Below, piece by piece: positions 1-10,516 of a stretch of DNA of 64,000 nucleotides. The stretch is from Streptomyces venezuelae (GTDB taxonomy: Bacteria > Actinomycetota > Actinomycetes > Streptomycetales > Streptomycetaceae). The notes beneath the pieces are model-generated. The model saw only the letters and a list, made by a program, of their open reading frames with translations, was not told where the DNA came from and ran no database searches. Made by a program: the position numbers and the translations under genes. Numbering within the stretch: the stretch's first letter is position 1; each line of letters begins with the position of its first letter. The stretch spans positions 2,464,001 to 2,528,000 of the forward strand of contig NZ_CP029189.1 in the NCBI RefSeq assembly GCF_008642275.1, given 5' to 3'.

Positions 1-722
1 CCGGTGTCGCGCTCGGCTTCGTGCTCCAGACCAGCCCGGTCTGGATGGCGACGCTCGTCGCCGTCGTCGGCGCCGTCGGCATGGAACTGATCCGGTCCCG
101 CGGCCGGACCAGCGGGGACGTGGCCCTCGCCATGCTCTTCTACGGCGGCCTCGCCGGGGGCGTCATGATCATCAACCTCGGGGGCGGGCAGACGGCCAGC
201 CTCCTGGGCTCCATGTTCGGCTCGATCACCACGGTCGCCGCCGAGGACGTGACGGCGATGGCGATCCTCGCCGCCTTCGTCCTCGCCGTGGCCATCGGCC
301 TGCGCAGGCAGCTCTTCGCCGTCTGCCAGGACGAGGAGTTCGCCCGCGTCACCGGCCTGCCCGTGCGCGCCCTGAACCTGCTGATCGCGGTCACCGCCGC
401 CGTCACCGTCACCGTCGCGATGCGCATCGTCGGCCTGCTGCTGGTCAGCGCGATGCTGGTGATCCCGGTCGCGGCCGCCCAGCGCCTCACCCGCAGTTTC
501 GCCGCCACCCTCGGCCTGGCCATGGCCATCAGCGTGACCGTCTCGCTGACGGGCACGGCGGCCACCTACTACATCAACGTGCCCTCGGGTGCGACGATCG
601 TGCTGCTCGCGATCGGTGTCTTCATGGTGATGACCGCCCTGTCCTCTCCTCTGGCCAGGCGCCGGGCCAGAGCCGCACGCGCGGCCGAGGAGGTCTGCAC
701 GCGCGACGATGTGAAGGTCTAG
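1..722 (+). CDS. znuB: Zinc/manganese ABC transporter permease, 5' end outside window
   Basis: The frame is already open at base 3, so this is the C-terminal part (about 240 residues) of an ABC-3 family permease. The visible part is almost wholly hydrophobic, with roughly six membrane segments. These include the family's glycine-rich stretch around YGGLAGGVMI and the late segment MRIVGLLLVSAMLVIPVAAA, where the run VSAMLVIPVA is typical of ZnuB/TroC permeases. It ends in a basic cytosolic tail. Zur lies 42 nt downstream on the same strand, which makes zinc the likely substrate; the ATPase and binding protein should lie upstream, outside the window. Confidence 0.9.
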   Translation, partial: GVALGFVLQTSPVWMATLVAVVGAVGMELIRSRGRTSGDVALAMLFYGGLAGGVMIINLGGGQTASLLGSMFGSITTVAAEDVTAMAILAAFVLAVAIGLRRQLFAVCQDEEFARVTGLPVRALNLLIAVTAAVTVTVAMRIVGLLLVSAMLVIPVAAAQRLTRSFAATLGLAMAISVTVSLTGTAATYYINVPSGATIVLLAIGVFMVMTALSSPLARRRARAARAAEEVCTRDDVKV

Positions 723-764
723 CGGGCTGGCACAATGGCCGCAGGCCTATACGAGGAGGAACCG

Positions 765-1193
765 GTGGCGACTGCTCCTGGCGAGATGAATACCGCGCCA
801 GTACGAGGACGATCCACCCGGCAGCGGGCCGCGGTCGCGGCGGCGCTGGACGAGGTGGACGAGTTCCGCAGCGCCCAGGAACTCCACGACATGCTCAAGC
901 ACCGTGGCGATTCCGTGGGCCTGACCACCGTCTACCGGACGCTCCAGTCCCTCGCGGACGCCGGCGAGGTCGACGTCCTGCGCACCAGTGACGGCGAGTC
1001 CGTCTACCGCCGGTGCTCCACCGGGGACCACCACCATCACCTGGTCTGCCGCAAGTGCGGCAAGGCCGTCGAGGTGGAGGGCCCGGCCGTGGAGAAGTGG
1101 GCGGAGTCCATCGCGGCCGAGCACGGCTACGTGAACGTCGCCCACACGGTGGAGATCTTCGGCACCTGCGCCGACTGCGCTGCGGCCGCTTAG
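765..1193 (+). CDS. zur: Fur-family zinc uptake regulator Zur
   Basis: Fur-family repressor of 142 aa, predicted to shut off zinc uptake and alternative ribosomal protein genes when zinc is plentiful. An N-terminal winged helix (about residues 15-80, with TTVYRTLQ as recognition helix) is followed by a dimerisation domain. That domain has the His cluster 89-92 and two CxxC pairs (Cys95/98 and Cys135/138) of the structural zinc site. I chose GTG at 765 because AGGAGG sits 6-7 nt upstream; an in-frame ATG at 735 has no such site. It follows the zinc permease directly. Its TAG stop overlaps the stop codon of the convergent gene (1190-1193). Confidence 0.95.
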   Translation: MATAPGEMNTAPVRGRSTRQRAAVAAALDEVDEFRSAQELHDMLKHRGDSVGLTTVYRTLQSLADAGEVDVLRTSDGESVYRRCSTGDHHHHLVCRKCGKAVEVEGPAVEKWAESIAAEHGYVNVAHTVEIFGTCADCAAAA

Positions 1194-1759
1194 ACCCGCT
1201 TCACGTTCCGGTCCAGGATCGCGCGCAGCCGGTCGACGTCGTCGGGGTGCTGTGCGCCCCGCTTCGGCAGCGTCGCCACAGCGGCCGCACCCGTGCCCCC
1301 GAACAGGACGAACAGCTCCTGCGTCTCCGTGTACTGCGGGAAGAGCGTCCAGTCCATCGTGTACGACATGGTCTCGCCCGTGGTCGCGCTGCCCCGCTCG
1401 TCGGCCACCGTGCGGCATTGCCCGTACGGCTCCGTCACGGAGTACACCCGGCGGGCCATGCTGCGCCGGATCCAGAAGACACCGCCGATCGCGACGCCGA
1501 GGGCGGGGACCACCGAGGCCACGATCGCGATCGGCCGGGAACCGCCCAGCAGGCCGAAGCCCGCGGTGGCGACGGCTGCCAGCAACGGCAGGAGCAGCGT
1601 CTCCAGCCGGCCCGCCGTCGTCCGGCGGGCCCGGGCCCGTACGGCTCCCCTGATGTCGGCGAGCGTCAGCCGGTAGGCGAAGACGGCCTGCTCCCCCGTG
1701 GCCCCGGCCTGCCCGCTCTGCTCCGCCGTCTGCTGTACGCGACCCTCACCCGTGTTCAT
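1190..1759 (-). CDS. Two-TM protein with YcxB-like C-terminal domain
   Basis: Protein of 189 aa. A soluble N-terminus of about 50 residues precedes two hydrophobic segments (LLLPLLAAVATAGFGLLGG and IAIVASVVPALGVAIGGVFW). A C-terminal region of about 90 residues follows, with alternating beta-type sequence (YSVTEPYGQ...TMDWTLFPQYTET), which resembles YcxB-like domains. No function is established for this family. It is the third gene of a recO-uppS run on the minus strand, 20 nt after uppS. The family assignment is a judgement by eye. Confidence 0.7.
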   Translation of the reverse strand: MNTGEGRVQQTAEQSGQAGATGEQAVFAYRLTLADIRGAVRARARRTTAGRLETLLLPLLAAVATAGFGLLGGSRPIAIVASVVPALGVAIGGVFWIRRSMARRVYSVTEPYGQCRTVADERGSATTGETMSYTMDWTLFPQYTETQELFVLFGGTGAAAVATLPKRGAQHPDDVDRLRAILDRNVKRV

Positions 1760-1779
1760 GCGATGAGGGTACGGGTGGC

Positions 1780-2601
1780 TCAGCCCGCCGAACCCTCGGG
1801 CTGGTTCGGCACCGCGCCGCCGAAGCGGCGGTCGCGCTGGGCGTACTCCAGGCAGGCCCGCCACAGGTCGCGGCGGTCGAAGTCGGGCCACAGCACGTCC
1901 TGGTAGACCATCTCGGCGTACGCGCTCTGCCAGATCAGGTAGTTGGAGGTGCGCTGCTCGCCGCTCGGGCGCAGGAACAGATCCACGTCCGGCATGTCCG
2001 GGTAGTAGATGTACTTGGCGAAGGTCTTCTCGTTGACCTTCGACGGGTCGAGCCTGCCCGCCGCCACGTCCCGGGCGATGGCCTGCGCCGCGTCCGCGAT
2101 CTCCGCGCGACCGCCGTAGTTGACGCAGAAGTACAGGGTCATGGCGTCGTTGTCGACGGTCTGCTCCTGCGCCACCTGGAGCTCCTGGACGACCGACTTC
2201 CACATCTTCGGCATGCGGCCGACCCAGCGGATGCGGATGCCCAGCTCGTTCATCTCGTCGCGGCGGCGCCGGATGACGTCGCGGTTGAAGTTCATCAGGA
2301 AGCGGACCTCGTCGGGCGAGCGCTTCCAGTTCTCCGTCGAGAATGCGTAGAGGGAGAGGTTCTTGACGCCCATCTCCAGGCAGCCCTTGAGCACGTCGAG
2401 GACGACGCCCTCGCCGACCTTGTGGCCCTCGGTACGGGGCAGGCCGCGCTCCTTGGCCCAGCGGCCGTTGCCGTCCATGACGATCGCCACGTGGTTCGGG
2501 ACGAGCTCGCCGGGGATCTTCGGGGGGACCGCGCCGGAGGGGTGCGGCTCGGGAATCTTGTACTCCCGGCGAGAGCGCCCCAGAATCCCGCGTCGTGCCA
2601 T
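1780..2601 (-). CDS. uppS: Isoprenyl (undecaprenyl) diphosphate synthase
   Basis: Cis-prenyltransferase of 273 aa that condenses isopentenyl diphosphate onto an allylic diphosphate to make the polyprenyl carrier lipid for wall synthesis. The catalytic Asp is in [10 protein letters not shown] (D43). The later motifs are [10 protein letters not shown], the NYGGRAEI stretch and the C-terminal [15 protein letters not shown]. It lies 11 nt downstream of recO, so the two are probably co-transcribed. ATG at 2601 gives a normal N-terminus for the family. Confidence 0.95.
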   Translation of the reverse strand: MARRGILGRSRREYKIPEPHPSGAVPPKIPGELVPNHVAIVMDGNGRWAKERGLPRTEGHKVGEGVVLDVLKGCLEMGVKNLSLYAFSTENWKRSPDEVRFLMNFNRDVIRRRRDEMNELGIRIRWVGRMPKMWKSVVQELQVAQEQTVDNDAMTLYFCVNYGGRAEIADAAQAIARDVAAGRLDPSKVNEKTFAKYIYYPDMPDVDLFLRPSGEQRTSNYLIWQSAYAEMVYQDVLWPDFDRRDLWRACLEYAQRDRRFGGAVPNQPEGSAG

Positions 2602-2612
2602 GTGTCCAGCTC

Positions 2613-3359
2613 CTATTTCTCGACGTATCGCAAGGAGCGTAGCCCGCGCTCCAGATGCCAGTGCAGGTAGGCGGAGACCAGCCCGCTGCCCTCCCGCACG
2701 TGACGCGCCTCGCACGCGTCGGCATGCCCCCAGTCGCCCGTCAGCAGGGCGCTGAGCAGGGCGATGGCCTCCGATGAGGGTACGACGCTGCCGGGCACCC
2801 GGCAGTCCCCGCATATCACCCCGCCCGCGGCGACGGAGAAGTGCCGGTTGGGTCCGTGGATGCCGCACTTCGCGCAGTCCTCGAAGCTGGGGGCGTATCC
2901 GTTGACGGCGAGGGAGCGCAGCAGGAAGGCGTCGAGGATGAGGTGGGGCTCGTGCTCGCCGCGCGAGAGGGTGCGCAGGGCTCCGACGAGCAGCAGGTAC
3001 TGCTGCACGGCGGGCTCGCCCTCGTTCTCGGTGAACCGCTCGGCGGTCTCCAGCATGGCGGTGCCGGCGGTGTAGCGGGCGTAGTCGGTGACGATGCCGT
3101 TGCCGTACGGGGCGATGATCTCGGTCTGGGTGCAGAGCGGGAGGCTGCGGCCGATCAGTTCGCTGCCCCGGGCGAAGAACTGCACGTCGGCGTGGGAGAA
3201 AGGTTCCAGCCCGGCACCGAATTTGGACTTCGTGCGCCGGACCCCGCGGGCCACGGCCCGCACCCTGCCGTGGCCGCGGGTCAGCAGCGTGATGATGCGG
3301 TCCGCCTCACCCAGCTTCTGGGTGCGCAGCACGATGCCGTCGTCGCGGAACAGACTCAT
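2613..3359 (-). CDS. recO: DNA repair protein RecO
   Basis: RecO, 248 aa, mediates RecA loading and strand annealing in RecF-pathway recombination. The N-terminal OB-fold begins with the typical [17 protein letters not shown]. The C-terminal helical domain holds a four-Cys zinc site (CAKCG about residues 165-168 and CGDC about 183-186). First gene of the recO-uppS-YcxB run. Length and order fit actinobacterial RecO. Confidence 0.95.
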   Translation of the reverse strand: MSLFRDDGIVLRTQKLGEADRIITLLTRGHGRVRAVARGVRRTKSKFGAGLEPFSHADVQFFARGSELIGRSLPLCTQTEIIAPYGNGIVTDYARYTAGTAMLETAERFTENEGEPAVQQYLLLVGALRTLSRGEHEPHLILDAFLLRSLAVNGYAPSFEDCAKCGIHGPNRHFSVAAGGVICGDCRVPGSVVPSSEAIALLSALLTGDWGHADACEARHVREGSGLVSAYLHWHLERGLRSLRYVEK

Positions 3360-3469
3360 GCGCCCATTGTCCCGTACGGCGCCGCAACGACGGGCAGCGT
3401 CTGCCCGTCGTGGACGGCAGCGGCCCCGGCCGGGCGCGGGGCCCGGCCGGGGTCCACCCCTTGGGAGGG

Positions 3470-4945
3470 TCAGGAGGCGGGCGTCCGGGCTTCTTCGCCC
3501 TCGCCCGACGGGGCCGGTACGGCTGCCGGGGACTCCTCGCCCGCCGTCGGCTGGGCGGGCAGTTCGACCTTGGGGGCGTCGTGGGCGCCTTCCTTGCCCA
3601 GGCCGTTGAAGACCAGGTTGAGGACGATGGCCGCCGTGGCGCCGAGCGTCACGCCGCTGTTGAGCAGCGAGGACAGGTCCGGGTCCATGTGCTTGGTGAA
3701 GAAGACCGGAACGGTCGCGGGGAGCAGGGCGAAGGCGAGGGAGACGCCGACGATCAGCGCGTTCTTCTCCTCCTTCAGGTCCACCTTGGCCAGGGTCTGG
3801 ATACCGGCGAGGGCGACCATGGCGAACATGACGGTCGCGGCGCCGCCGAGGACTCCGTGCGGGACGGCGGCGACGATCGCGGCGGCCTTGGGCAGCAGAC
3901 CCAGGACGATCATGAAGACACCCGCGGCGACCACCACGAACCGGCTCTTCACCTTCGTCATCCGGACCAGGCCGACGTTCTCGGCGAAGGCCACGTACGG
4001 GAAGGAGTTGAGGACACCGCCGAGAGCGGTCGCGGCGCCGTCGGCACGCAGGGCGCGCGCCACGGTCTCGCTGTCGACCTCCTTGCCGACGATGTCGCCG
4101 ACGGCGTAGGTGTCACCGGTCGTCTCGACCATGGTGATCAGCATGACGATGAGCATCAGGACGATCGGGAACCACTCGAACTTCGGGGCGCCGAAGTGGA
4201 AGGGGGTGGTGACCCCGATCCATTCGGAGTTGCTCACGTCGCCGAACTTCGCGTCGCCGAGCAGGAAGGCGACGGTGGTGCCGACGACCAGGCCGAGGAG
4301 GATCGAGATGCTGGAGAGGAACGGCTTGCCGATCTTCATCAGGATGAGGATGAAGAGCATGGTGCCGCCGGCGTAGGCGAAGTTCTTCGGGTCTCCGAAG
4401 TCGGGGCTGCCGAGGCCGCCGGCCGCGTCGTTGAGACCGACCGGGATCAGCACGATGCCCAGGACGGTGATCACCGTGCCGGTGACGACCGGCGGGAACA
4501 GCCGCATCACCGTCCGGAACGCCTTGGCCGGGAGCCAGGCGAAGGCGAAGGTGGCGATACCGGCGGTGATCACCGCACCGTAGATGACCAGCAGGGCGGC
4601 GGTACCGCCGCCGGCGCCGAGACCGATGGCGATCATCGGGGAGACCGCGGTGAAGGTCACGCCCTGGATCAGCGGCAGGCGGGCGCCGATCCGGCCTATG
4701 CCCCAGGCCTGGATGATCGAGGCGATACCGCAGGTGAAGAGGTCCGCGTTGATCAGGTAGACCAGCTGTTCAGGGCTCAGCTTCAGCGCGTTGCCGACGA
4801 TGATCGGAACGATCACCGCGCCGGCGTAGAAGGCGAGTACGTGCTGGAAGCCGTACAGCGCGAGCTTGGGGAGGGGGAGCACCTCGTCGACCGGGTGCGT
4901 GCTCTGCTCTCCGTCGGTGGAAAGCCGGGCGGCGACACGTGCCAT
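3470..4945 (-). CDS. NCS2-family uracil/xanthine permease
   Basis: Nucleobase:cation symporter of the NCS2/NAT family, 491 aa from the ATG, with about 12-14 membrane segments. The TM1 QH motif (YGFQHVLAFYAG) and the NAT signature AENVGLVRMTK in the second half are both present, as is the substrate-loop Glu in MVETTGDTYAVG. The C-terminal 45 residues are a Pro/Glu/Ala-rich cytosolic tail. Substrate (uracil versus xanthine or urate) cannot be decided by eye. I prefer ATG 4945, with AAGG upstream, over an in-frame TTG at 4963 that lacks a binding site. A hairpin-rich leader precedes it. Confidence 0.9.
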   Translation of the reverse strand: MARVAARLSTDGEQSTHPVDEVLPLPKLALYGFQHVLAFYAGAVIVPIIVGNALKLSPEQLVYLINADLFTCGIASIIQAWGIGRIGARLPLIQGVTFTAVSPMIAIGLGAGGGTAALLVIYGAVITAGIATFAFAWLPAKAFRTVMRLFPPVVTGTVITVLGIVLIPVGLNDAAGGLGSPDFGDPKNFAYAGGTMLFILILMKIGKPFLSSISILLGLVVGTTVAFLLGDAKFGDVSNSEWIGVTTPFHFGAPKFEWFPIVLMLIVMLITMVETTGDTYAVGDIVGKEVDSETVARALRADGAATALGGVLNSFPYVAFAENVGLVRMTKVKSRFVVVAAGVFMIVLGLLPKAAAIVAAVPHGVLGGAATVMFAMVALAGIQTLAKVDLKEEKNALIVGVSLAFALLPATVPVFFTKHMDPDLSSLLNSGVTLGATAAIVLNLVFNGLGKEGAHDAPKVELPAQPTAGEESPAAVPAPSGEGEEARTPAS

Positions 4946-4992
4946 CTCAGCCTTGCCCTTCAAGGTAGGTAAGTGAGAGGAGATCTGGTTGC

Positions 4993-5033
4993 CCCTGGGC
5001 GTAGTGGGTCGCTAACCCGTTGGTACGCCAGGG
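4993..5033 (-). promoter_or_regulatory. Structured hairpin in the leader of the NCS2 permease gene
   Basis: On the minus strand a CCCTGGCGTA arm pairs with TACGCCCAGGG (one bulged C), and a smaller GGGT/ACCC helix nests inside. It lies about 50 nt before the permease start, too far from any upstream gene on that strand to be its terminator. It may be a cis-acting mRNA element; I do not recognise it as a known riboswitch class. Confidence 0.4.
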
Positions 5034-5477
5034 TTGTCAGTGCATTCACGCTGAGGTGAATCGAAGCCGCGCTGTGTTAACGGCGCCGTCTTGTCGTGTG
5101 ACCGGAATTGAACGCCTGTGGGTGGCCTCACACATATCGTCGACTTCGACAAACTGTTGACGTTCAGGCGTGCCCGATCTGTAGGTTTCTCCAGTGGTGC
5201 GGAGCCTTGGGCAGGGGTATGCGCACAGCGCCGCGGAGCCGGGTGTTCCCGCCGCGCAGCCGTGAAGCACCCACCTCGCGACGTGCGGAGATGGGGTTTG
5301 CAGCCCTTCGGGCCGGCAAATCCGAAGGCCTCGTTCCGGGCGTCCGACTGGTGGACACATGGCGCACTTACGGCCTTCACATCGCGTTCACGCGTCCCGA
5401 AACAGGCCATGCGAGGCCGGATCGTTACGTCGCGAAAGGCCGTTTCGGACGGCACGGGCCCGTGCGGAGTCCACGGA
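5034..5477. other. Gene-poor 440-bp gap, possible untranslated transcript on + strand
   Basis: Short open frames occur on both strands here, but none has a ribosome-binding site or a protein-like composition. On the plus strand a promoter-like TTGACG (5157-5162) precedes TAGGTT (5182-5187) with a rather long 19-nt spacer. The next strong hairpin is the 23-bp one at 5478-5530. A non-coding RNA between them is possible but unproven. Confidence 0.25.
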
Positions 5478-5530
5478 CCGGACACGAGCGGCCCCGCGCG
5501 GTGAGTTCGCGCGGGGCCGCTCGTGTCCGG
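5478..5530. terminator. Perfect 23-bp terminator hairpin
   Basis: Arms 5478-5500 and 5508-5530 are exact inverted complements around a 7-nt loop (GTGAGTT). It lies 28 nt beyond the stop of the TerB-like gene, so it most likely ends that transcript; it could equally stop anything arriving on the plus strand. Confidence 0.85.
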
Positions 5531-5558
5531 CCCGGGCCGGATCCGTGGAACACCCCCG

Positions 5559-6254
5559 TCAGGGAGCGCGCACCGCCGACAGCAGGCGGGTCACCTCGTC
5601 CGTGTCGATCCGCAGCGCCGCGCCGACCGTCGCGAGCACCTCGCGCTCGGCCGGGGTGTACGGGCCGTCCGCGAGCGCGATACGGGCCCCCTGGAGCAGG
5701 ATCGATTCACGGCCGGGGCCGGCCAGGTGCGGAGCCAGCGGTTCCAGGGCCTCGTGGAGCTCTATCGACAGTGCGGCCCCGCAGCACTCCGGGACGTCGT
5801 ACAGCCCGAGCCGGCCCTCGTCCGTGGACAGCGCCTCCACGAGGGACTCCAGCTGCTCCTCGGTGCAGTCCTGGAAGCCCGCGGTCCGCACGGCACCCAC
5901 CGCGGCCTCCAGCGCGCTGCGCGAGGCGGTGCCGCCCGCGGTGAGCACCGCCAGCGCCACGGTGTGCACGGCGTCGCGCAGGAGGGCCGTGAAGCGGGTC
6001 GTGGTCAGGTGGTCCAGGACGTCGGTGTCGAAGCGCGCGCGGCAGCCCTGGCACTCGATCACGGGCCCGGCCTGCCCGCGGGGCAGCAGCGGCACCCCGA
6101 GGACGGTGAACCGGCGCCGTCCGGTCCGCCTGCGGTAATTGCGGTCCCCACCGCAGGCCGGGCAGAAGAACTCCCCGTCACCCACGGTGCTCCAGGTGGT
6201 ACGGGTGCCCCAGACCGTCAGCTTCCGGCCGTCCCCACCCCGAACTGGCAGCAC
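5559..6254 (-). CDS. Zinc-ribbon plus TerB-like domain protein
   Basis: Protein of 231 aa. The N-terminus carries a zinc-ribbon layout with CPAC at 31-34 and CQGC at 68-71. From about residue 85 to the end there is an all-helical domain with the acidic, metal-binding look of TerB (stretches such as ALADGPYTPAEREVLATVGAAL). TerB proteins are linked to tellurite resistance and calcium-dependent stress signalling, but the role of this stand-alone form is unknown. Start GTG at 6254 is set by GGAGG six nt upstream. The gene stands alone with its own promoter and terminator. Confidence 0.75.
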   Translation of the reverse strand: MLPVRGGDGRKLTVWGTRTTWSTVGDGEFFCPACGGDRNYRRRTGRRRFTVLGVPLLPRGQAGPVIECQGCRARFDTDVLDHLTTTRFTALLRDAVHTVALAVLTAGGTASRSALEAAVGAVRTAGFQDCTEEQLESLVEALSTDEGRLGLYDVPECCGAALSIELHEALEPLAPHLAGPGRESILLQGARIALADGPYTPAEREVLATVGAALRIDTDEVTRLLSAVRAP

Positions 6255-6298
6255 GTCGCACCTCCGTAACCTTCCGGCAACATCGCCGGGTGGGCGTG

Positions 6299-6328
6299 AT
6301 GTTAGCCACATCGGTGAGGATGCGTCAG
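6299..6328 (-). promoter_or_regulatory. Promoter of the TerB-like gene
   Basis: On the minus strand CTGACG (-35, 6323-6328) and TAACAT (-10, 6299-6304) are separated by 18 nt. This is a reasonable match to the main vegetative sigma-factor consensus and lies about 45 nt before the start codon. Confidence 0.5.
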
Positions 6329-6412
6329 TCGTGTGACAAGACAACCTGTCGCGGGCCGCGGACTTGGCCGGTCTGTGTCCCCGGCGTCCCCCCGCCCCCT
6401 CCCCGCGGCCTC

Positions 6413-6418
6413 TAGGGT
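6413..6418 (+). promoter_or_regulatory. -10 element of a leaderless SDR transcript
   Basis: TAGGGT lies 7 nt before the ATG of the SDR gene and there is no ribosome-binding site. Transcription would start at or next to the A of ATG, the common leaderless arrangement in Streptomyces. Confidence 0.55.
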
Positions 6419-6425
6419 TCGCCGC

Positions 6426-7184
6426 ATGAACGAGAAGTCCTGTCTGGTCACCGGCGCCGCGAGCGGGATCGGCCGGGCCACCGCCCTGTTGCTGGCCCGC
6501 TCCGGGGCTCTGGTGACCGCGGCCGACATCGATGGCCCCGGGGTCGAGGCCCTGCGTACGGAACTGGCCGAAGAGGGGTGCGCGGTCACCGCCGTCACCG
6601 GTGACGTGGCCGATCCGGAGGCCAATCGCGCGATGGTCGCGGCCGCCGTCGGGGCGTACGGGCGCCTGGACGTCGCCGTGGCGAACGCCGGGGTGCTCCC
6701 CCTCTCCGACGTACGGGAGACCAGTCCCGAGGACTGGGATCACGTCATGGCGGTCGACGGCCGCGGCATGTTCCTGACCTGCAAGTACGCCATCGAGGCG
6801 ATGACCTCCCAGCCGCGCCCCGGCGGGTCCCTGGTCTGTGTGTCCTCGATCTCGGGGGTGGCCGGGCAGGCCCGCCAGGCGGCGTACGGACCCGCGAAGT
6901 TCGTGGCGTCGGGGCTGACCAAGCACCTCGCGGTGGAGTGGGCCGCGCACGGGATCCGGGTCAACGCGGTGGCACCCGGAACCATCCGTACGGAGCGGGT
7001 GATCGCCCTGCAGGACGAGCCGGGCGGACCGGAGTACCTGTCGGAGGTCACGGGGGCGCACCCGATGGGCCGGCTCGGGGAGCCCGAGGAGGTGGCCCGG
7101 GTCATCGCCTTCCTGGCCTCGGACGCGGCCTCGTTCGTGACGGGCGTGGTCCTTCCGGTGGACGGCGGCTACCTGGCCCGCTGA
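6426..7184 (+). CDS. Short-chain dehydrogenase/reductase (SDR)
   Basis: Classical SDR of 252 aa using NAD(P)H. It has the Rossmann TGAASGIG motif (9-16), NAG (ANAGV) around residue 86, catalytic Ser in CVSSISG, the YxxxK pair in AAYGPAKF, and the C-terminal PVDGGY common to the family. An Asp at the end of strand beta-2 (AADID) suggests NAD rather than NADP. The substrate cannot be told from sequence. The ATG at 6426 sits just behind a leaderless-type -10 element. Divergent from the TerB gene and convergent with leuA. Confidence 0.85.
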   Translation: MNEKSCLVTGAASGIGRATALLLARSGALVTAADIDGPGVEALRTELAEEGCAVTAVTGDVADPEANRAMVAAAVGAYGRLDVAVANAGVLPLSDVRETSPEDWDHVMAVDGRGMFLTCKYAIEAMTSQPRPGGSLVCVSSISGVAGQARQAAYGPAKFVASGLTKHLAVEWAAHGIRVNAVAPGTIRTERVIALQDEPGGPEYLSEVTGAHPMGRLGEPEEVARVIAFLASDAASFVTGVVLPVDGGYLAR

Positions 7185-7245
7185 GCCCGCCCGCACACCC
7201 GGACGCCCGGACACCCGGACACCCGGCCTGCCCGGGAACGACGGA

Positions 7246-7277
7246 ACCCCGCCTCCTCCGCAAGGGAGGGGCGGGGT
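7246..7277. terminator. Bidirectional terminator between SDR and leuA
   Basis: ACCCCGCC (7246-7253) pairs with GGCGGGGT (7270-7277), with partial pairing of the C/G-rich stretch inside. It lies between two convergent genes and can serve both. Confidence 0.7.
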
Positions 7278-7301
7278 CCACGCACGGTTCACCCTCAGGG
7301 G

Positions 7302-9245
<1,944 letters not shown>

Positions 9246-9406
9246 TTACGCGAGGACCTGTTTCAGTATGCAAGACCCGAGGGTCCGATTTGCCCCAAAT
9301 GTGAGCCAAGCCTCGTTCGCTCCCGCCGGGTCCGGTTGTTCCGTCAATCCGGCGTCACCACTTTCAGACAAGTGAATGAATCATGGTCGCAGGTAGTGAC
9401 AGCGTC

Positions 9407-10507
9407 ATGACCCACTGCCACATTTCCGGCATGGATGCCTCCCACACCCACCGCCATGACCCTGTCTTCTGCACCGTCGTCCCGCCGCACCTCCTCGACA
9501 AGGCCGCCCTGTCCGAGGACTCCCGCCGCGCCGACCTCGCCCAGCGCACCCTGGAGCACGACTCCCTGCTGCGCACCCGGCGCCGGGTCACCGCCGTCCG
9601 GGGAATCACCCCCGCCCTCGCCGCTCCGGCCTCCGACGACCCGGACCGGACGATCTACGACGCCCAGCACCGCACCCGGCTGCCCGGAACCAAGGTCCGC
9701 GGGGAGGGGGACCCGCTGAGCAAGGACGCCACCGTCAACCGCGCCTACGCGGGGCTCGGGGCGACGTACGAACTGTTCCTGCAGGGCTTCGGCCGGCGCT
9801 CGATCGACGACTCCGGGCTCCCCCTGGACGCGACCGTGCACTACGGCGAGGACTACAACAACGCCTTCTGGGACGGCCAGCAGATGGTCTTCGGAGACGG
9901 CGACGGGGACCTCTTCCTCGACTTCACCGTGTCGGTGGACGTCATCGGTCACGAGCTGACCCACGGGGTCACCCAGTACACGGCGAACCTGACCTACCGC
10001 GGCCAGTCGGGCGCCCTGAACGAGTCGATGTCGGACGTCTTCGGCTCGCTGATCAAGCAGTACTCGCTGGAGCAGACCGCCGACCAGGCCGACTGGCTGA
10101 TCGGAGCCGGGCTGCTCGGACCCAACGTCACCGGCGTCGCGCTGCGCTCGATGAAGGCCCCGGGCACCGCGTACGACGACGACGAACTCGGCAAGGACCC
10201 GCAGCCGGCCACGATGGACGGCTACGTGAACACCCACAGCGACAACGGCGGCGTCCACATCAACTCCGGCATCCCCAACCACGCCTTCTACATCGTGGCC
10301 ACCGAGCTGGGCGGCAAGGCCTGGGAGCGGGCCGGGCAGATCTGGTACGACACCCTGACCGGCGGCGACCTCACCCCCAGGGCCGACTTCGCGGACTTCG
10401 CCCGGCTCTCGACGGCGGCGGCCGTGACCCGGTACGGGGACGGCGGTGCGGAGCACCAGGCACTCCAGAAGGCGTGGTCCGCGGTGGGCGTCCCGCTCGC
10501 GGGGTAG
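9407..10507 (+). CDS. Protealysin-like M4 (thermolysin-family) metallopeptidase
   Basis: Zinc endopeptidase of about 366 aa. HELTH (about residues 182-186) with downstream NESMSD supplies the three zinc ligands and catalytic Glu. The DGQQMVFGDGDG and HINSGIPNHAFY motifs are typical of M4. There is no signal peptide. Instead a short N-terminal propeptide carries VVPPHLLD, matching the protealysin type rather than classical secreted thermolysins. Start uncertain: ATG 9407 gives a His-rich N-terminus, ATG 9383 adds eight residues, and neither has a strong binding site. The next gene resembles the inhibitor known for this group. Confidence 0.88.
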   Translation: MTHCHISGMDASHTHRHDPVFCTVVPPHLLDKAALSEDSRRADLAQRTLEHDSLLRTRRRVTAVRGITPALAAPASDDPDRTIYDAQHRTRLPGTKVRGEGDPLSKDATVNRAYAGLGATYELFLQGFGRRSIDDSGLPLDATVHYGEDYNNAFWDGQQMVFGDGDGDLFLDFTVSVDVIGHELTHGVTQYTANLTYRGQSGALNESMSDVFGSLIKQYSLEQTADQADWLIGAGLLGPNVTGVALRSMKAPGTAYDDDELGKDPQPATMDGYVNTHSDNGGVHINSGIPNHAFYIVATELGGKAWERAGQIWYDTLTGGDLTPRADFADFARLSTAAAVTRYGDGGAEHQALQKAWSAVGVPLAG

Positions 10508-10516
10508 AGGGCCCCC

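Noticed and set aside
723..764. Zur box in front of zur
   Set aside because: No AT-rich inverted repeat of the known Zur type in the 42-nt gap.
5012..5504. Several short open frames in the permease/TerB gap
   Set aside because: No ribosome-binding sites, high Arg/Pro/Thr content and mutual overlap on both strands.
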